From contig NZ_BSYI01000002.1 in assembly GCF_030270585.1 (NCBI RefSeq), positions 62,001 to 126,000 on the forward strand: 64,000 nucleotides of DNA, read 5' to 3'. The stretch comes from Paralimibaculum aggregatum. Lineage in GTDB: Bacteria > Pseudomonadota > Alphaproteobacteria > Rhodobacterales > Rhodobacteraceae. The position numbers and the translations under genes are program-made. This document shows positions 39,002 to 47,898 of the stretch, one piece after another (within the stretch, counting starts at the first letter, position 1; every line of letters begins with the position of its first letter). The notes beneath the pieces are model-generated. The model had not been told where the DNA came from and made no database searches. It worked only from the letters and a program-made list of their open reading frames with translations.

Positions 39002-39505
39002 TCAGCCGAGCGCCAGCGCCATCACCGTGTTGGGCAGGCTCACCCCCGCCCGCACCGCCACCTGCTCGCGCAGCACCTGCCAGCCGCGCCGCGCGAGGAA
39101 GGGCCGGGCCTGCCGGCTCGCCTCGGTGGTCAGGCGGCTGATCCCCGCCGCGCGGGCCTCGGCGAGCAGCGCCTCGTGCAGCGCCCCGGCGGTGCCCTGC
39201 CCCATCTCCTCGGGCGCGACGAAGGCAAGGTCGAGATGGGCGCTGCCCGGCCCCGCCGCGCCGATCCGGCTCAGCGTCATGAACCCGGCGAGCCGGCCGC
39301 CGCGGGTCGCCACCAGGCTGATCCCGCCGGCCATCCGCTCGTGCCAGCGCGCCGTCTCCGGCACCGCCGGTGCCCAGGCCGCGCATTGCGCCGGGCTGTA
39401 GGCGCGCGCCGCGCCCTCGCGCACCGCCCGGAAGAAGAGCGCCGCCGCCGGCCCCGCATCCGCCGCCCGGTAGCGCCGGATCGCCAGCCCGCCGGGCGCC
39501 GTCAC
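39002..39505 (-). CDS. GNAT-family N-acetyltransferase
   Basis: The 167-residue protein has the GNAT acetyl-CoA region (LDLAFVAPEEMGQGTAGALH) and a C-terminal strand pattern SRLTTEASRQARPFLARRGW, typical of acetyltransferases acting on amines. It starts at GTG 39505, overlapping the LysE-type gene stop by 4 bases (GTGA), so the two are coupled. The substrate cannot be told. Pairing with an amino-acid exporter hints at amino-acid or amine chemistry. Confidence 0.82.
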   Translation of the reverse strand: MTAPGGLAIRRYRAADAGPAAALFFRAVREGAARAYSPAQCAAWAPAVPETARWHERMAGGISLVATRGGRLAGFMTLSRIGAAGPGSAHLDLAFVAPEEMGQGTAGALHEALLAEARAAGISRLTTEASRQARPFLARRGWQVLREQVAVRAGVSLPNTVMALALG

Positions 39506-40119
39506 GGCGCCCCGGTGCCGACCATGCCGTCGCGCACCATCCAGAGCGCCGAGGCCGCCAGCATCACGCCCATGGTGACGTTGAACGCGCGCAGCGCCCA
39601 GCCATCGCCCAGCAGCCGGCCGAGGGTCGCGCCGAAGCCGCTCCAGACCTGGGTTCCGGTGAGCCCGGCCAGCAGGAACACCGCCGCCACCACCGAGGCC
39701 TCGCGCAGCGGCGCGGCGCCTGAGGCGAAGGTCGCCGCCGCGCCGATCGCCATCACCCAGGCCTTGGGGTTGATCCACTGGAACGCCGAGGCCTCGAGGA
39801 AGTTCAGCGGCCGCGAGCGCCGGCCCGTGCGCGCCGGCCCCGCCGTCGCGATCCGCCAGGCGAGCCAGAGCATCACCGCGCCGCCGCCCCAGGCGAGCCC
39901 GATCCGCAGCGTCTCGGAGCGCTGGAACACCTCGCCGAGCCCGAGCGCGATCAGGAAGATCATCAGCGCGAAGCCGAGCGACACGCCGAGCGCATGACCC
40001 AGCGTGGCGCGCCAGCCGAAGGTGGCGCCGGAAGCGGCCAGCATCATGTTGTTGGGCCCCGGCGTCCACGCGGCGGCGAAGGCGAAACCGGCAAGGGCGA
40101 GAAGCGTGTCGATGGTCAT
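39502..40119 (-). CDS. LysE/RhtB-family amino-acid exporter
   Basis: The 205-residue membrane protein has five to six hydrophobic segments and the LysE family start (TPGPNNMMLAASGATFGWRA), where the TPGPN motif is diagnostic. The block AFQWINPKAWVMAIGAAATF is the conserved second-half motif. These proteins export amino acids such as lysine, homoserine or threonine. It is coupled to the downstream acetyltransferase by a 4-base overlap. Confidence 0.9.
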   Translation of the reverse strand: MTIDTLLALAGFAFAAAWTPGPNNMMLAASGATFGWRATLGHALGVSLGFALMIFLIALGLGEVFQRSETLRIGLAWGGGAVMLWLAWRIATAGPARTGRRSRPLNFLEASAFQWINPKAWVMAIGAAATFASGAAPLREASVVAAVFLLAGLTGTQVWSGFGATLGRLLGDGWALRAFNVTMGVMLAASALWMVRDGMVGTGAP

Positions 40120-40161
40120 GTCGGCCCCGGTGTCTGGCAGAGATGGCGCGTTTGGTCAGCT

Positions 40162-41346
40162 TTATTGACCTTGTTTCGGACAGTCCTCCAGAAGCGCCGC
40201 CTTGTCCAGCGTGAAATCGCTCGCCCGCCAGCGCGCCTCGGCCGCCGCCAGCGCCCGGCCGAGCGCCGGGCCGGGGGCGATGCCGGCGGCGATCAGGTCG
40301 CGCGCCTCGAGCGGCAGGCGGGCCGCGGCGCCGCGTTCGAGCTCGTCCTCGAGGCCGGCGGGCACCGCCCCGGTGGCGGCGGCGGCGATCAGCGCCGCGG
40401 CGCGGGCCGCCTCGACCCCGGATTTCTGCGCCGCCTGCGCGGGCGGCAGCGCCTCTGCCAGCGCCGCGCGGATCAGCCCCAGAGCCCGCGCCTCGGCCCG
40501 GCTGAGCCGCAGCGCGTCGGACGGGTCCTCGCCGCCGATCGCCGCGAGGCGGGTCCGCCAGTCCGCCGCCGCGCCGGCCAGCCCCTCGGCATGGACCAGC
40601 GGCGGGATCGCCGCCGCCGTCGCCCCCGGCAGCACCCGCGCCAGCACGCCGGCGGCCGCCATCGCCGCCAGCGCCGGGCCGGGATCGGGCGCGGCGAGGA
40701 GCTTCTTCATCTCCGCCCCGAGCCGCTCGCGGGCCAGCCGGGCGATCCCCTCGGCGAGCGCCGCGCAGGCCGCCAGCCCCTCGGGCTCGACCCCCTCGCG
40801 CCCGTACCAGGCGGTGAAGCGGAAGAAGCGCAGGATGCGCAGATAATCCTCGCGGATGCGGTCCTCGGCGCGGCCGATGAATCGGATGCGCCCGGCGCGG
40901 AGATCGGGCAGCCCGCCGAGCGGGTCGATCACCCGGCCATCCGCATCGGCATAGAGCGCGTTCATCGTGAAATCCCGCCGCCCGGCATCCTCGGCCATCT
41001 CGGTGGTGAAGCGCACGGTGGCATGGCGCCCGTCGGTCTCGATATCGGCGCGGAAGCTGGTGACCTCGTAGCCCGTGCCCCCGGCCACCGCGGTGACGGT
41101 GCCATGCTCGATGCCGGTGGGCACCGCGCGCAGGCCCGCCGCCTCGAGCCGGCGCACCACCTCCTGCGGCTCGAGCGGGGTGGCAAGGTCGATATCCGTC
41201 GCCTCCCGGCCGAGCAGCGCATTGCGCACGCAGCCGCCGACGAAGTAGCCCGCCCCGCCCAGCGCCGCGAGCACGGCGCGCGCCGAGGAGGCGGCGATCC
41301 AGGGCGCGTCGATCCGCGGCGCGGGCTCGCCGGCGGCGGCGCTCAC
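40162..41346 (-). CDS. cca: CCA tRNA nucleotidyltransferase / poly(A) polymerase family
   Basis: The 394-residue class II nucleotidyltransferase has GYFVGGCVRNALLGREATDIDLA with the catalytic Asp-x-Asp, RRDFTMNALYADADGRVID, and the basic region FIGRAEDRIREDYLRILRFFRF. This head domain is shared by CCA-adding enzymes and poly(A) polymerases. The C-terminal part is Ala-rich, as in alphaproteobacterial CCA enzymes. It starts at GTG 41346 overlapping the Nudix stop by 4 bases, an arrangement common in Rhodobacterales, and CCA addition is the likelier job. Confidence 0.85.
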   Translation of the reverse strand: MSAAAGEPAPRIDAPWIAASSARAVLAALGGAGYFVGGCVRNALLGREATDIDLATPLEPQEVVRRLEAAGLRAVPTGIEHGTVTAVAGGTGYEVTSFRADIETDGRHATVRFTTEMAEDAGRRDFTMNALYADADGRVIDPLGGLPDLRAGRIRFIGRAEDRIREDYLRILRFFRFTAWYGREGVEPEGLAACAALAEGIARLARERLGAEMKKLLAAPDPGPALAAMAAAGVLARVLPGATAAAIPPLVHAEGLAGAAADWRTRLAAIGGEDPSDALRLSRAEARALGLIRAALAEALPPAQAAQKSGVEAARAAALIAAAATGAVPAGLEDELERGAAARLPLEARDLIAAGIAPGPALGRALAAAEARWRASDFTLDKAALLEDCPKQGQ

Positions 41347-41993
41347 CCCTCGCGCTCCGCCGCGGCGGAGGCCGCCGCCGCGGCGGCCGGCGCGGCCAGC
41401 CGGTCCGACAGCCCCTTGAGGATGCCCGCCGTCGCGCCCCAGATATAGTGCTCGCCCCAGGGCATCGCATAATAGTGCCGCCGCATGCCGTCGCGCTCGA
41501 AGCTGTGCCGGGCGCAGTTGGCCGGATCCATCAGGAAATCCATCGGCGCCTCGAAGAGATGATCCACCTCCTGCGGGTCGAGCCGCGGGGTGAAGGGCCG
41601 CTCGACCACGCCGACCACCGGCATCACGAGGAAGCCGGTCACCGTGAGATAGGGATCGAGCCGGCCGAGCAGCCGCACCGCGGCCGGCGGCAGGCCGATC
41701 TCCTCCTCCGCCTCGCGCAGCGCCGCCGCCTCCGGCCCGGCATCCTCCGGCTCCACCTTGCCGCCGGGCAGCGAGATCTGCCCGGCATGATGGCGCAGAT
41801 GCCCGGCGCGGCGGGTCAGCAAGAGGCCCAGCCCCTCGGCGCGCGGCATCAGCGCGGCGAGCACCGCGGCCGGACGCTCGCGCCGGATGCCGAGCGCCAG
41901 CCGGCGCGCCTCCGGGTTGAGATCGTCGTCCGATCCGCGGCGGCGCGGGCCCTGCGCGATGGCCGCGGCGATGTCGTACTCGGTGAGTGGCAT
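41343..41993 (-). CDS. CoA-pyrophosphatase-type Nudix hydrolase
   Basis: The 216-residue protein has the extended CoA-Nudix signature LRHHAGQISLPGG directly before the Nudix box GKVEPEDAGPEAAALREAEEEIGL, the mark of the NudL/UPF0035 group that cleaves CoA to 4'-phosphopantetheine and 3',5'-ADP. The box spacing is one residue longer than in MutT, as usual for this group. The C-terminal tail is Ala-rich. It overlaps the CCA-type gene by 4 bases. Confidence 0.87.
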   Translation of the reverse strand: MPLTEYDIAAAIAQGPRRRGSDDDLNPEARRLALGIRRERPAAVLAALMPRAEGLGLLLTRRAGHLRHHAGQISLPGGKVEPEDAGPEAAALREAEEEIGLPPAAVRLLGRLDPYLTVTGFLVMPVVGVVERPFTPRLDPQEVDHLFEAPMDFLMDPANCARHSFERDGMRRHYYAMPWGEHYIWGATAGILKGLSDRLAAPAAAAAASAAAEREG

Positions 41994-42110
41994 GGTCCCT
42001 TAGATGACCCGCCCGCGCGCCCGCGACAAGAGTGCATGGCCGCGCTGCGCCATTGGCCTGCCGCCGCCCGCCGGTTATAAGGCAGCGGAAAACTGAATCG
42101 CGGAGGGGCC

Positions 42111-42536
42111 ATGCTGAGCCAGAATACGTTCACGGGGATGCTGATTCGCATCGCCATCGCGACCGTCATCGTGCTTCTGACCTACAACCCCACCGGATAT
42201 CTCTCCTATGTCCACTGGCTGAAGGAGGGCGGCGTCTCGCTCGAGGAGCCGACCAAGATCTTCGTCGGGCTGCTGCTGATCGTCTGCTACGTGGTGCTGC
42301 TGCGCGCCACGCTGTTCTCGATCGGGGTCGCCGGCGTCGCGCTGGTGGCGGCGCTGCTGGCGGCGCTGGTCTGGGTGCTGGCGGAGAACGGGGTGTTCGA
42401 CCTGGCCAACCCGGGCGTGGTCGACTGGCTGGTGCTGATCGGGCTCGGCCTGATCCTCGGCATCGGGCTTTCCTGGGCGATCATCCGCCGCCGGCTCAGC
42501 GGCCAGGTCTCGGTCGACGACGTCGAGGACACCTGA
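42111..42536 (+). CDS. Small integral membrane protein (DUF6524-like)
   Basis: The 141-residue protein has four hydrophobic segments: residues 9-27, 50-66, about 67-90 and 105-125. They are separated by short loops including TYNPTGYLSYVHWLKEGG, with an acidic C-terminus VDDVEDT. The TYNPTGxSY segment is the recognisable part of a small membrane family found in proteobacteria. I assign DUF6524 from memory and with reserve. Function is unknown. The start is ATG 42111. Confidence 0.75.
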   Translation: MLSQNTFTGMLIRIAIATVIVLLTYNPTGYLSYVHWLKEGGVSLEEPTKIFVGLLLIVCYVVLLRATLFSIGVAGVALVAALLAALVWVLAENGVFDLANPGVVDWLVLIGLGLILGIGLSWAIIRRRLSGQVSVDDVEDT

Positions 42537-42703
42537 GCCAGGGCGACCGTCCCGCGCGGCGCGGCGATGCGGCACCCGTGCCACATCGCGCCGCGCACCA
42601 GGCGCCGGCAGGCGGGGACGCATTGCATCCTCCGCCGCCGCGTCTAATTCATACCAACAGGAAACGTTCACGACGGGCTGTCACCCTCGAAGGAGACTGC
42701 CCC

Positions 42704-43342
42704 ATGACCACGACGGCTCTTTCCCAGGCGATGGCCCCGGTCTTCGAGCACGGCTACTTCGCGAGCCTCTCCCAGGGCGACACCGCCGCGCTTCTCGACC
42801 ACTGGCAGCGGATGTGCCGAACCGGCATCCAGAGCCGCTTCATGCGCGCGATGTCGGCCGAGGCGCTGGCCGCCCATGCCGCCAGCGTGTTCGCGGGCGG
42901 CGGCCATGTGATCGGATGGTTCCAGGCCGGCGTGCTGCGCGGCGTCGCCGAGCTGCATCCGGAGCCGGACGGCTCCGGCGAGGCGGCCTTCACCGTCGAG
43001 CCCGGCTTTCGCAAGCGCGGCATCGGCCTCGGCCTGATGCGCCGGGTGCTGCGCCGGGCGCGCAATCTCGGGCTGAAGCGGGTGCGCATCGAGACCACGC
43101 GGGACAACCGCGCCATGGTGCGCCTGGCGCTCTCGGTCGGCGCCGAGCTGACGAGCGACGGGCGCGAGGTGCTGGCGGTGGTGCCGCTCTCCCCGGCCAC
43201 GGGCGCGAGCCTGGCCGCGGATGTCGCCGACGGCGCGGCCGGCACCTCGGCGGCGATCGGCCTCGCCGGCGCGGTGTTCTGGCTCGATCTCGCCGGCGCC
43301 TGGGCGCAGTTTCCGGTTCCGGCCGGCCGGCCCTGCACCTGA
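42704..43342 (+). CDS. GNAT-family N-acetyltransferase with C-terminal extension
   Basis: The 212-residue protein has a GNAT core at about residues 60-165. The acetyl-CoA P-loop region FTVEPGFRKRGIGLGLMRRV contains the Q/RxxGxG/A-type motif (R-K-R-G-I-G-L-G), followed by GLKRVRIETTRDNRAMVRLA. The last 45 residues (AADVADGAAGTSAAIGLAGA...) are an Ala/Gly-rich extension beyond the usual domain. ATG 42704 follows AAGGAGA; the longer frame is not supported. Substrate unknown. Confidence 0.82.
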   Translation: MTTTALSQAMAPVFEHGYFASLSQGDTAALLDHWQRMCRTGIQSRFMRAMSAEALAAHAASVFAGGGHVIGWFQAGVLRGVAELHPEPDGSGEAAFTVEPGFRKRGIGLGLMRRVLRRARNLGLKRVRIETTRDNRAMVRLALSVGAELTSDGREVLAVVPLSPATGASLAADVADGAAGTSAAIGLAGAVFWLDLAGAWAQFPVPAGRPCT

Positions 43343-43446
43343 GGCGCCCGGCCCGCCCGATTGCGCCGCTCCGGGGCCTCGGCTAGCCTTTCGCCGCAGG
43401 AAACCGTGCAGGGAACTGCGCAGGCAACGCCAGGGAGGCACCGGCC

Positions 43447-44217
43447 ATGGCAGCGGAACCGCGGCCGCTCCGCGAACAGGGCGTGGCGATCTTCGGCGGC
43501 AGCTCGGGGATCGGGCTCGCCGCGGCGCGCGCCTTCGTCGCCGAGGGCGCCCGCGTCGCGCTGATCGCGCGCAACCCCGAGCGCGGCGCGGCGGCGGCGG
43601 CGAGCCTCGGGCCGGCGGCGCATTTCGTCGCGGCGGACTGCGCCGTGCCGGCCGAGGTCGCCCGCGCGGTGGCCGGGGCCCATGCCGCGCTCGGGCGGAT
43701 CGACACCGCGCTCGTCTCCACCGGCACCACGCATCTGCCCGAGCTGCTGTTCCGCCAGAGCCTCGAGGACGTGGCCGAGACCCTGCGGCTCGACCTCGCT
43801 CCGGCGCTGCTCGCGGCCCGCGGGGTGCTCGAGCCGATGATGGCCGATGGCGGCGGGACGATCCTGATGGTCGCCTCCGATGCCGGCAAGCTCGCCACCC
43901 CCGGCGAGTCGGTGATCGGCGCGGGCATGGCGGCGATCATCCAGTTCGCCCGCACCCTGGCGCTCGAGGCCAAGCGCAACGGCGTGCGCGCCAATGTGCT
44001 GACGCCGAGCCTCGTCGAGGGCACCCCGCTCACCGACCGGCTGATGGAGGAGGGGCGGTTCTCGGCGAAGCTCTTCGCCAAGGCCCGGCCCAAGGCGGAT
44101 CTGGGGCCGACCTATCCGGAGGATCTGGCGGCGCTGGCGGTATTCCTCGCCAGCCCGGCGGCGGCGCGCATCACCGGCCAGGCGATCAGCGTCAATGGCG
44201 GGATCTCGGCGGCCTGA
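43447..44217 (+). CDS. SDR-family protein lacking the catalytic Tyr/Lys
   Basis: The 256-residue protein has a proper SDR nucleotide-binding motif (FGGSSGIGLAAARAF) and the end block [19 protein letters not shown]. The active site is altered. After S144 (ILMVAS) the position of the catalytic tyrosine is Ile157 and that of the lysine is Met161 (PGESVIGAGMAAI in place of the usual Y-x3-K). The Asn-Asn-Ala-Gly segment is also changed (VSTGTT). It may be an inactive or differently working member. The last 26 bases overlap the end of the convergent gene at 44192. Confidence 0.85.
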   Translation: MAAEPRPLREQGVAIFGGSSGIGLAAARAFVAEGARVALIARNPERGAAAAASLGPAAHFVAADCAVPAEVARAVAGAHAALGRIDTALVSTGTTHLPELLFRQSLEDVAETLRLDLAPALLAARGVLEPMMADGGGTILMVASDAGKLATPGESVIGAGMAAIIQFARTLALEAKRNGVRANVLTPSLVEGTPLTDRLMEEGRFSAKLFAKARPKADLGPTYPEDLAALAVFLASPAAARITGQAISVNGGISAA

Positions 44218-44599
44218 GGCGGCGCAGCATCGGCGCGCAGGCGGCCAGCAGCAGCGCCCAGCCGAGCAGCCCCCGGGCATGGGCGGAGAGCGTCGCCGGC
44301 CCGGCGAAGCCGAGGATTTCCGCCACCTGCCCCGGCCCCGGCGGCCGGCCGATCACCCATTGCGCCGGCAGCCCGGGGATGACCGCCCGGTAGTAGGCGT
44401 AGTAGCCTTGGGGCGAGAGCCACTCGAAGCCCCAGAACACCAGCAGGGCCACCGCGAGGCGCGGTGCCAGCCGCCGCCCGGCGGCGCGCAGCCCCGCCCT
44501 GGCCAGCGCCCCGGCAAGGCCCGCGAACCCGGCAGAAAGCGCCAGCAGCCCGGCCCGCGCCGATGCCGAAAGGGTGAAGAAGCTGTCCTCGGCATACAT
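44192..44599 (-). CDS. Small membrane protein, unknown
   Basis: The 135-residue protein has two or three hydrophobic segments (AGLLALSAGFAGLAGALARAG, LAVALLVFWGFEWLSPQGYY, LLGWALLLAACAPML) separated by Arg-rich turns, with a C-terminal Arg tail. The aromatic stretch SPQGYYAYYRAVIPGLPAQW is distinctive but I do not recognise it. ATG 44599 follows GGGAGGG, which favours a real gene. It overlaps the convergent SDR-like gene tail by 26 bases. Confidence 0.6.
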   Translation of the reverse strand: MYAEDSFFTLSASARAGLLALSAGFAGLAGALARAGLRAAGRRLAPRLAVALLVFWGFEWLSPQGYYAYYRAVIPGLPAQWVIGRPPGPGQVAEILGFAGPATLSAHARGLLGWALLLAACAPMLRRLRPPRSRH

Positions 44600-44780
44600 C
44601 GCCCGCCCTCCCCGCCGGCACGCGCAGGCCGGCCAAGTCTCGACAGATGGCTTAAGGCAGATTAGAAGGCCCGCAAACCGCTTCCGGGGCCGGCACGCCC
44701 CGGCCCCTGGTCATATGTGCGACGCCCGCCCCTCCGGCATGGCGATGCGCCGGACAGCAACGCCCGAGACACGGAACCCG

Positions 44781-45212
44781 ATGGAAAACGTCCTTCTCAT
44801 CATCCACCTGATCATCGCCGTCTGCCTGATCGGCGCCGTGCTGCTGCAGCGCTCGGAGGGCGGCGCGCTCGGCATCGGCGGCGGCGGCGGCGGCATGGTC
44901 TCCTCGCGCAGCGCCGCGACGGCGCTGGCCAAGCTCACCTGGGGGCTGGCCGCGGCCTTCATCGCCACCTCGATCACGCTGGCGGTGCTGGCGGGGGGCA
45001 ACCCCACCGCGCGCTCGGTGATCGACGAGGTCCCGGTCGAGGACGGCAGCGGCGGGATCATCCTGCCGGAGCTGCCGCCCGCCGACGACGGCGCGGCCGG
45101 TGCCGGCGGCGCGGTGCTGCCGGGCCTGCCGGCGGCCGATGGCGGCGCGGCCGGCGCGCCGGAGCCCGCTCCGGCCGAGGGCGGCGCCACCACCCCGCCG
45201 ACCGCCGACTGA
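44781..45212 (+). CDS. secG: Preprotein translocase subunit SecG
   Basis: SecG is the small two-span subunit of the SecYEG channel. The 143-residue protein starts at ATG 44781 (MENVLLIIHLIIAVCLIGAV) and has LLQRSEGGALGIGGGGGGM and TWGLAAAFIATSITLAVLAGG, the two membrane segments with the typical Gly-rich connector. The C-terminal 60 residues are a long Ala/Gly/Pro-rich acidic tail, longer than in enterobacteria. It is followed 24 bp later by an ArnT-like glycosyltransferase. Confidence 0.92.
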   Translation: MENVLLIIHLIIAVCLIGAVLLQRSEGGALGIGGGGGGMVSSRSAATALAKLTWGLAAAFIATSITLAVLAGGNPTARSVIDEVPVEDGSGGIILPELPPADDGAAGAGGAVLPGLPAADGGAAGAPEPAPAEGGATTPPTAD

Positions 45213-45236
45213 TCCGGGGCGCCGGTCCGGCTCCCG

Positions 45237-46982
45237 ATGCAGCCCGTGGCGGACCGGCCCCCCTCCCCTGCGCGGCGGCTCTGCGGCCGCCTCGAGACGT
45301 GGCTCGCCGCGGCGCTCGACCGGGCCGCCGCCAGCCCGCTCCGCCGCAGCCTGCTGATCGCCGCGGTCGCGCTCGCCGCGATCCTGCCGGGCCTCGCCGC
45401 CATGCCGGTGACCGACCGCGACGAGGCCCGCTTCGTGCAGGCCTCGAAGCAGATGGTCGAGAGCGGCGATCTGATCGACATCCGGTTCCAGGACGCGCCG
45501 CGCTGGAAGAAACCCGTCGGCATCTACTGGATGCAGGCCGGTAGCGCCGCGCTCGCCGGCGGCAGCGCCGCGCCGGTCTGGGCCTATCGGCTGCCCTCGG
45601 CGCTGGCGGCGCTGGCGGCGGCGATCCTGCTCGGCTGGGCGGCGCGGCCGCTGGTCGGCGCGCGGGCCGCGGCGCTCTCCGGGGTGCTGCTGGCGAGCTG
45701 CCTGCTGGCGCTCGGCGAGGCCAACATCGCCAAGACCGACGCGGTGCTGATGGCCTGCTCGGTGGCCGCCTTCGCCGGGCTGGCGCGGATGCTGGCGGCG
45801 CCGGAGGCGCGCCTGCCCTGGGGCGTGGTGCTGCTGTTCTGGGGCGCGGTGGGGCTGGCCGGGCTGGTCAAGGGCCCGATCGTGCCGCTGATCGTGCTGC
45901 TGACGCTGGCCGGGCTCTGGCTCTGGGCGCGGCGCCCGCCGCCGCTGCTGCGCCTGCGCCCCGGGGTCGGCGTGCTGCTGGCGGCGGCCATCGTGCTGCC
46001 CTGGCTGGTCGCGATCTGGCAGGTCTCCGAGGGGCGCTTCTTTGCCGAGAGCGTCGGCAAGGACCTGCTCGGCAAGGTCGCCGAGGGGCAGGAGAAGCAC
46101 TGGGGCCCGCCGGGGCTGTTCCTCGCGCTGGTCTGGCTGACGCTCTGGCCCTGGTCGGCGCTGCTCCCGGCGGCAGTGCCCTGGGCCTGGGCGAAGCGGC
46201 GGCTGCCCTTCATGGCGCTGCTGGCGGCCTGGGTGGTGCCGTTCTGGATCGTGCTCGAGGCGGTGCCGACGAAGCTGCCGCATTACGTGCTGCCGCTCTA
46301 TCCGGCGCTGCTGGTGGGGCTCGCCGCCTGGGCGCTGGCCGAGGACCGCCCGGTGCCGGGCCCGCGCACCCGCTGGGCCGGCGCGCTGATCGCCGCGGTG
46401 CCGGGCTGCCTGCTGGCGCTGGCGCTGGTCGGGCTGCCGCTGGCGCTCGAGGGACGGCTGCCCTGGCCGGCGCTGCTGCTGGCGCCGCTCGGCGCCGGGG
46501 CGAGCCTCTTGGCCGCCCGCGCCGCGCTCGACGACCGGCCGCTGGCGCAGATCGCGGCGAGCCTCGTCGCGGTGCTGACCCTGGCGGGCGGGGTGCTGCA
46601 GTTCGGCCTGCCGGCGCTGGAGACCGCCTTCCCCTCGCCGCGCATCGCCGCCGCCGCCGCGCCCTGGCGGGCCTGCGCCTCCGGGCCGCTGGTCACCGCC
46701 GGATACCGCGAGCCGAGCCTCGTCTTCCTCACCGAGACCGGGACGCGGCTCGCCACGCCGGAGGAGGCGGCCCGCGCGCTGGCCAGCGATCCCGGCACGC
46801 TGATGCTGCTCGAGGACCGCTGGAAGCCGCTGCTCGAGCGCCACTGGGAAAGCCCGCCGGCGCTCGTGGAGCGCGCCCGGCTCAGCTATTTCAACTACAA
46901 CCGCGGAGACATGGAGACGGCGGCCATCGTCACCCCCGAGGACCCGCGCTGGACCGCCTGCGCGGCTGCCGCGGGGGGCTGA
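45237..46982 (+). CDS. ArnT/PMT-like membrane glycosyltransferase
   Basis: The 581-residue protein belongs to the GT83 type that transfers sugars from polyprenyl-phosphate carriers at the periplasmic face, as ArnT does for 4-amino-arabinose on lipid A. The first periplasmic loop has PVTDRDEARFVQASKQM with the catalytic Asp-Arg-Asp-Glu pattern and WKKPVGIYWMQAG. About 11-13 membrane segments follow, then a soluble C-terminal domain from about residue 470. The downstream genes for a polyprenyl-phosphate sugar synthase and a LAB_N protein complete a carrier-sugar pathway for lipid A or another envelope glycan. Confidence 0.88.
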   Translation: MQPVADRPPSPARRLCGRLETWLAAALDRAAASPLRRSLLIAAVALAAILPGLAAMPVTDRDEARFVQASKQMVESGDLIDIRFQDAPRWKKPVGIYWMQAGSAALAGGSAAPVWAYRLPSALAALAAAILLGWAARPLVGARAAALSGVLLASCLLALGEANIAKTDAVLMACSVAAFAGLARMLAAPEARLPWGVVLLFWGAVGLAGLVKGPIVPLIVLLTLAGLWLWARRPPPLLRLRPGVGVLLAAAIVLPWLVAIWQVSEGRFFAESVGKDLLGKVAEGQEKHWGPPGLFLALVWLTLWPWSALLPAAVPWAWAKRRLPFMALLAAWVVPFWIVLEAVPTKLPHYVLPLYPALLVGLAAWALAEDRPVPGPRTRWAGALIAAVPGCLLALALVGLPLALEGRLPWPALLLAPLGAGASLLAARAALDDRPLAQIAASLVAVLTLAGGVLQFGLPALETAFPSPRIAAAAAPWRACASGPLVTAGYREPSLVFLTETGTRLATPEEAARALASDPGTLMLLEDRWKPLLERHWESPPALVERARLSYFNYNRGDMETAAIVTPEDPRWTACAAAAGG

Positions 46983-47052
46983 CCTGCGCCCGCAAGCCCA
47001 CTTGGATCGCCCCCTTTCATGGCCTATGGTCGCGCGCAGCCAGGAGACACCG

Positions 47053-47898
47053 ATGCCTGATCCCGCCGGCGCCCCGCACCCGAATGCTCCGCGCTTCACC
47101 GTCGTCGCCCCGATGCTCAACGAGGCCGATGCGGTGATGCCGATGGCCGAGGAGATCGCCGAGGCCTGCGCCGGGCTCGGCCCGTTCGAGGCGATCTTCG
47201 TCAATGACGGCTCAACCGACGACACCGCCGAGCGCATCGCCGAGGCGCGCCGCAGCCATCCCTGGCTGCGCGAGCTGCGCCATGCCCGGCCCTGCGGGCA
47301 GTCGGCCGCGGTGCGCTCCGGCGTGCTGGCGGCGCAGGGGCCCTACATCGTCACCATCGACGGCGACAACCAGAACCCGCCGGGCGAGATCCCCAAGCTG
47401 GTGCGGCCGTTCCTCGAGGGCGCGCGGGCCGGGGAGCGGCCGCTCGGCCTCGTCGCCGGCCAGCGCGTCGGGCGCAAGGACACCGCCTCCAAGCGCCTCG
47501 CCTCGCGCCTCGCCAACGGGCTGCGCGCGCGCATCCTCGGCGACGACACCCGCGACACCGGCTGCGGCCTCAAGGCGTTTCCCCGCGCGGTGTTCCTCGC
47601 CCTGCCCTTCTTCGACCACCTGCACCGCTACCTGCCGGCGCTGGTCAAGCGCGAGGGCTATTCGGTGATGCTGGTGGATGTCAGCCACCGGGCGCGCGAG
47701 ACCGGCAGCTCGAAATACACCAATTTCGGGCGCGCCTTCGTCGGCGTGCAGGACCTGCTCGGCGTCTGGTGGCTGATCCGCCGGCGCAAGCTGGCGGAGG
47801 TCGTGGCGCTCGACCCGGGCATGGCGGCGCCGGTGGAGACCCCGGCAACGGCGCCGGTCGCGGCCAGCGCCGCCGGCATGCCGGAGCAGGCCGGCTGA
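47053..47898 (+). CDS. GT2 glycosyltransferase, polyprenyl-phosphate sugar synthase type
   Basis: The 281-residue protein is a GT2 enzyme like dolichol-phosphate mannose synthase and ArnC. It has FTVVAPMLNEADAVMPMAEE, FVNDGSTDDT, and the Asp-x-Asp-type metal site in IVTIDGDNQNPPGEIPKL. DTGCGLKAFPRAVFLALPFF and RETGSSKYTNFGR are the usual acceptor-side blocks. It has no transmembrane pair at the C-terminus, unlike ArnC. It would load a nucleotide sugar onto undecaprenyl phosphate for the upstream ArnT-like enzyme. ATG 47053 follows CAGGAGA. Confidence 0.9.
   Translation: MPDPAGAPHPNAPRFTVVAPMLNEADAVMPMAEEIAEACAGLGPFEAIFVNDGSTDDTAERIAEARRSHPWLRELRHARPCGQSAAVRSGVLAAQGPYIVTIDGDNQNPPGEIPKLVRPFLEGARAGERPLGLVAGQRVGRKDTASKRLASRLANGLRARILGDDTRDTGCGLKAFPRAVFLALPFFDHLHRYLPALVKREGYSVMLVDVSHRARETGSSKYTNFGRAFVGVQDLLGVWWLIRRRKLAEVVALDPGMAAPVETPATAPVAASAAGMPEQAG

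Noticed and set aside
42032-42703. Long N-terminal extension of the acetyltransferase at 42704
   Set aside because: The upstream part overlaps the DUF6524-like gene in another frame, and ATG 42704 has a strong AAGGAGA site.
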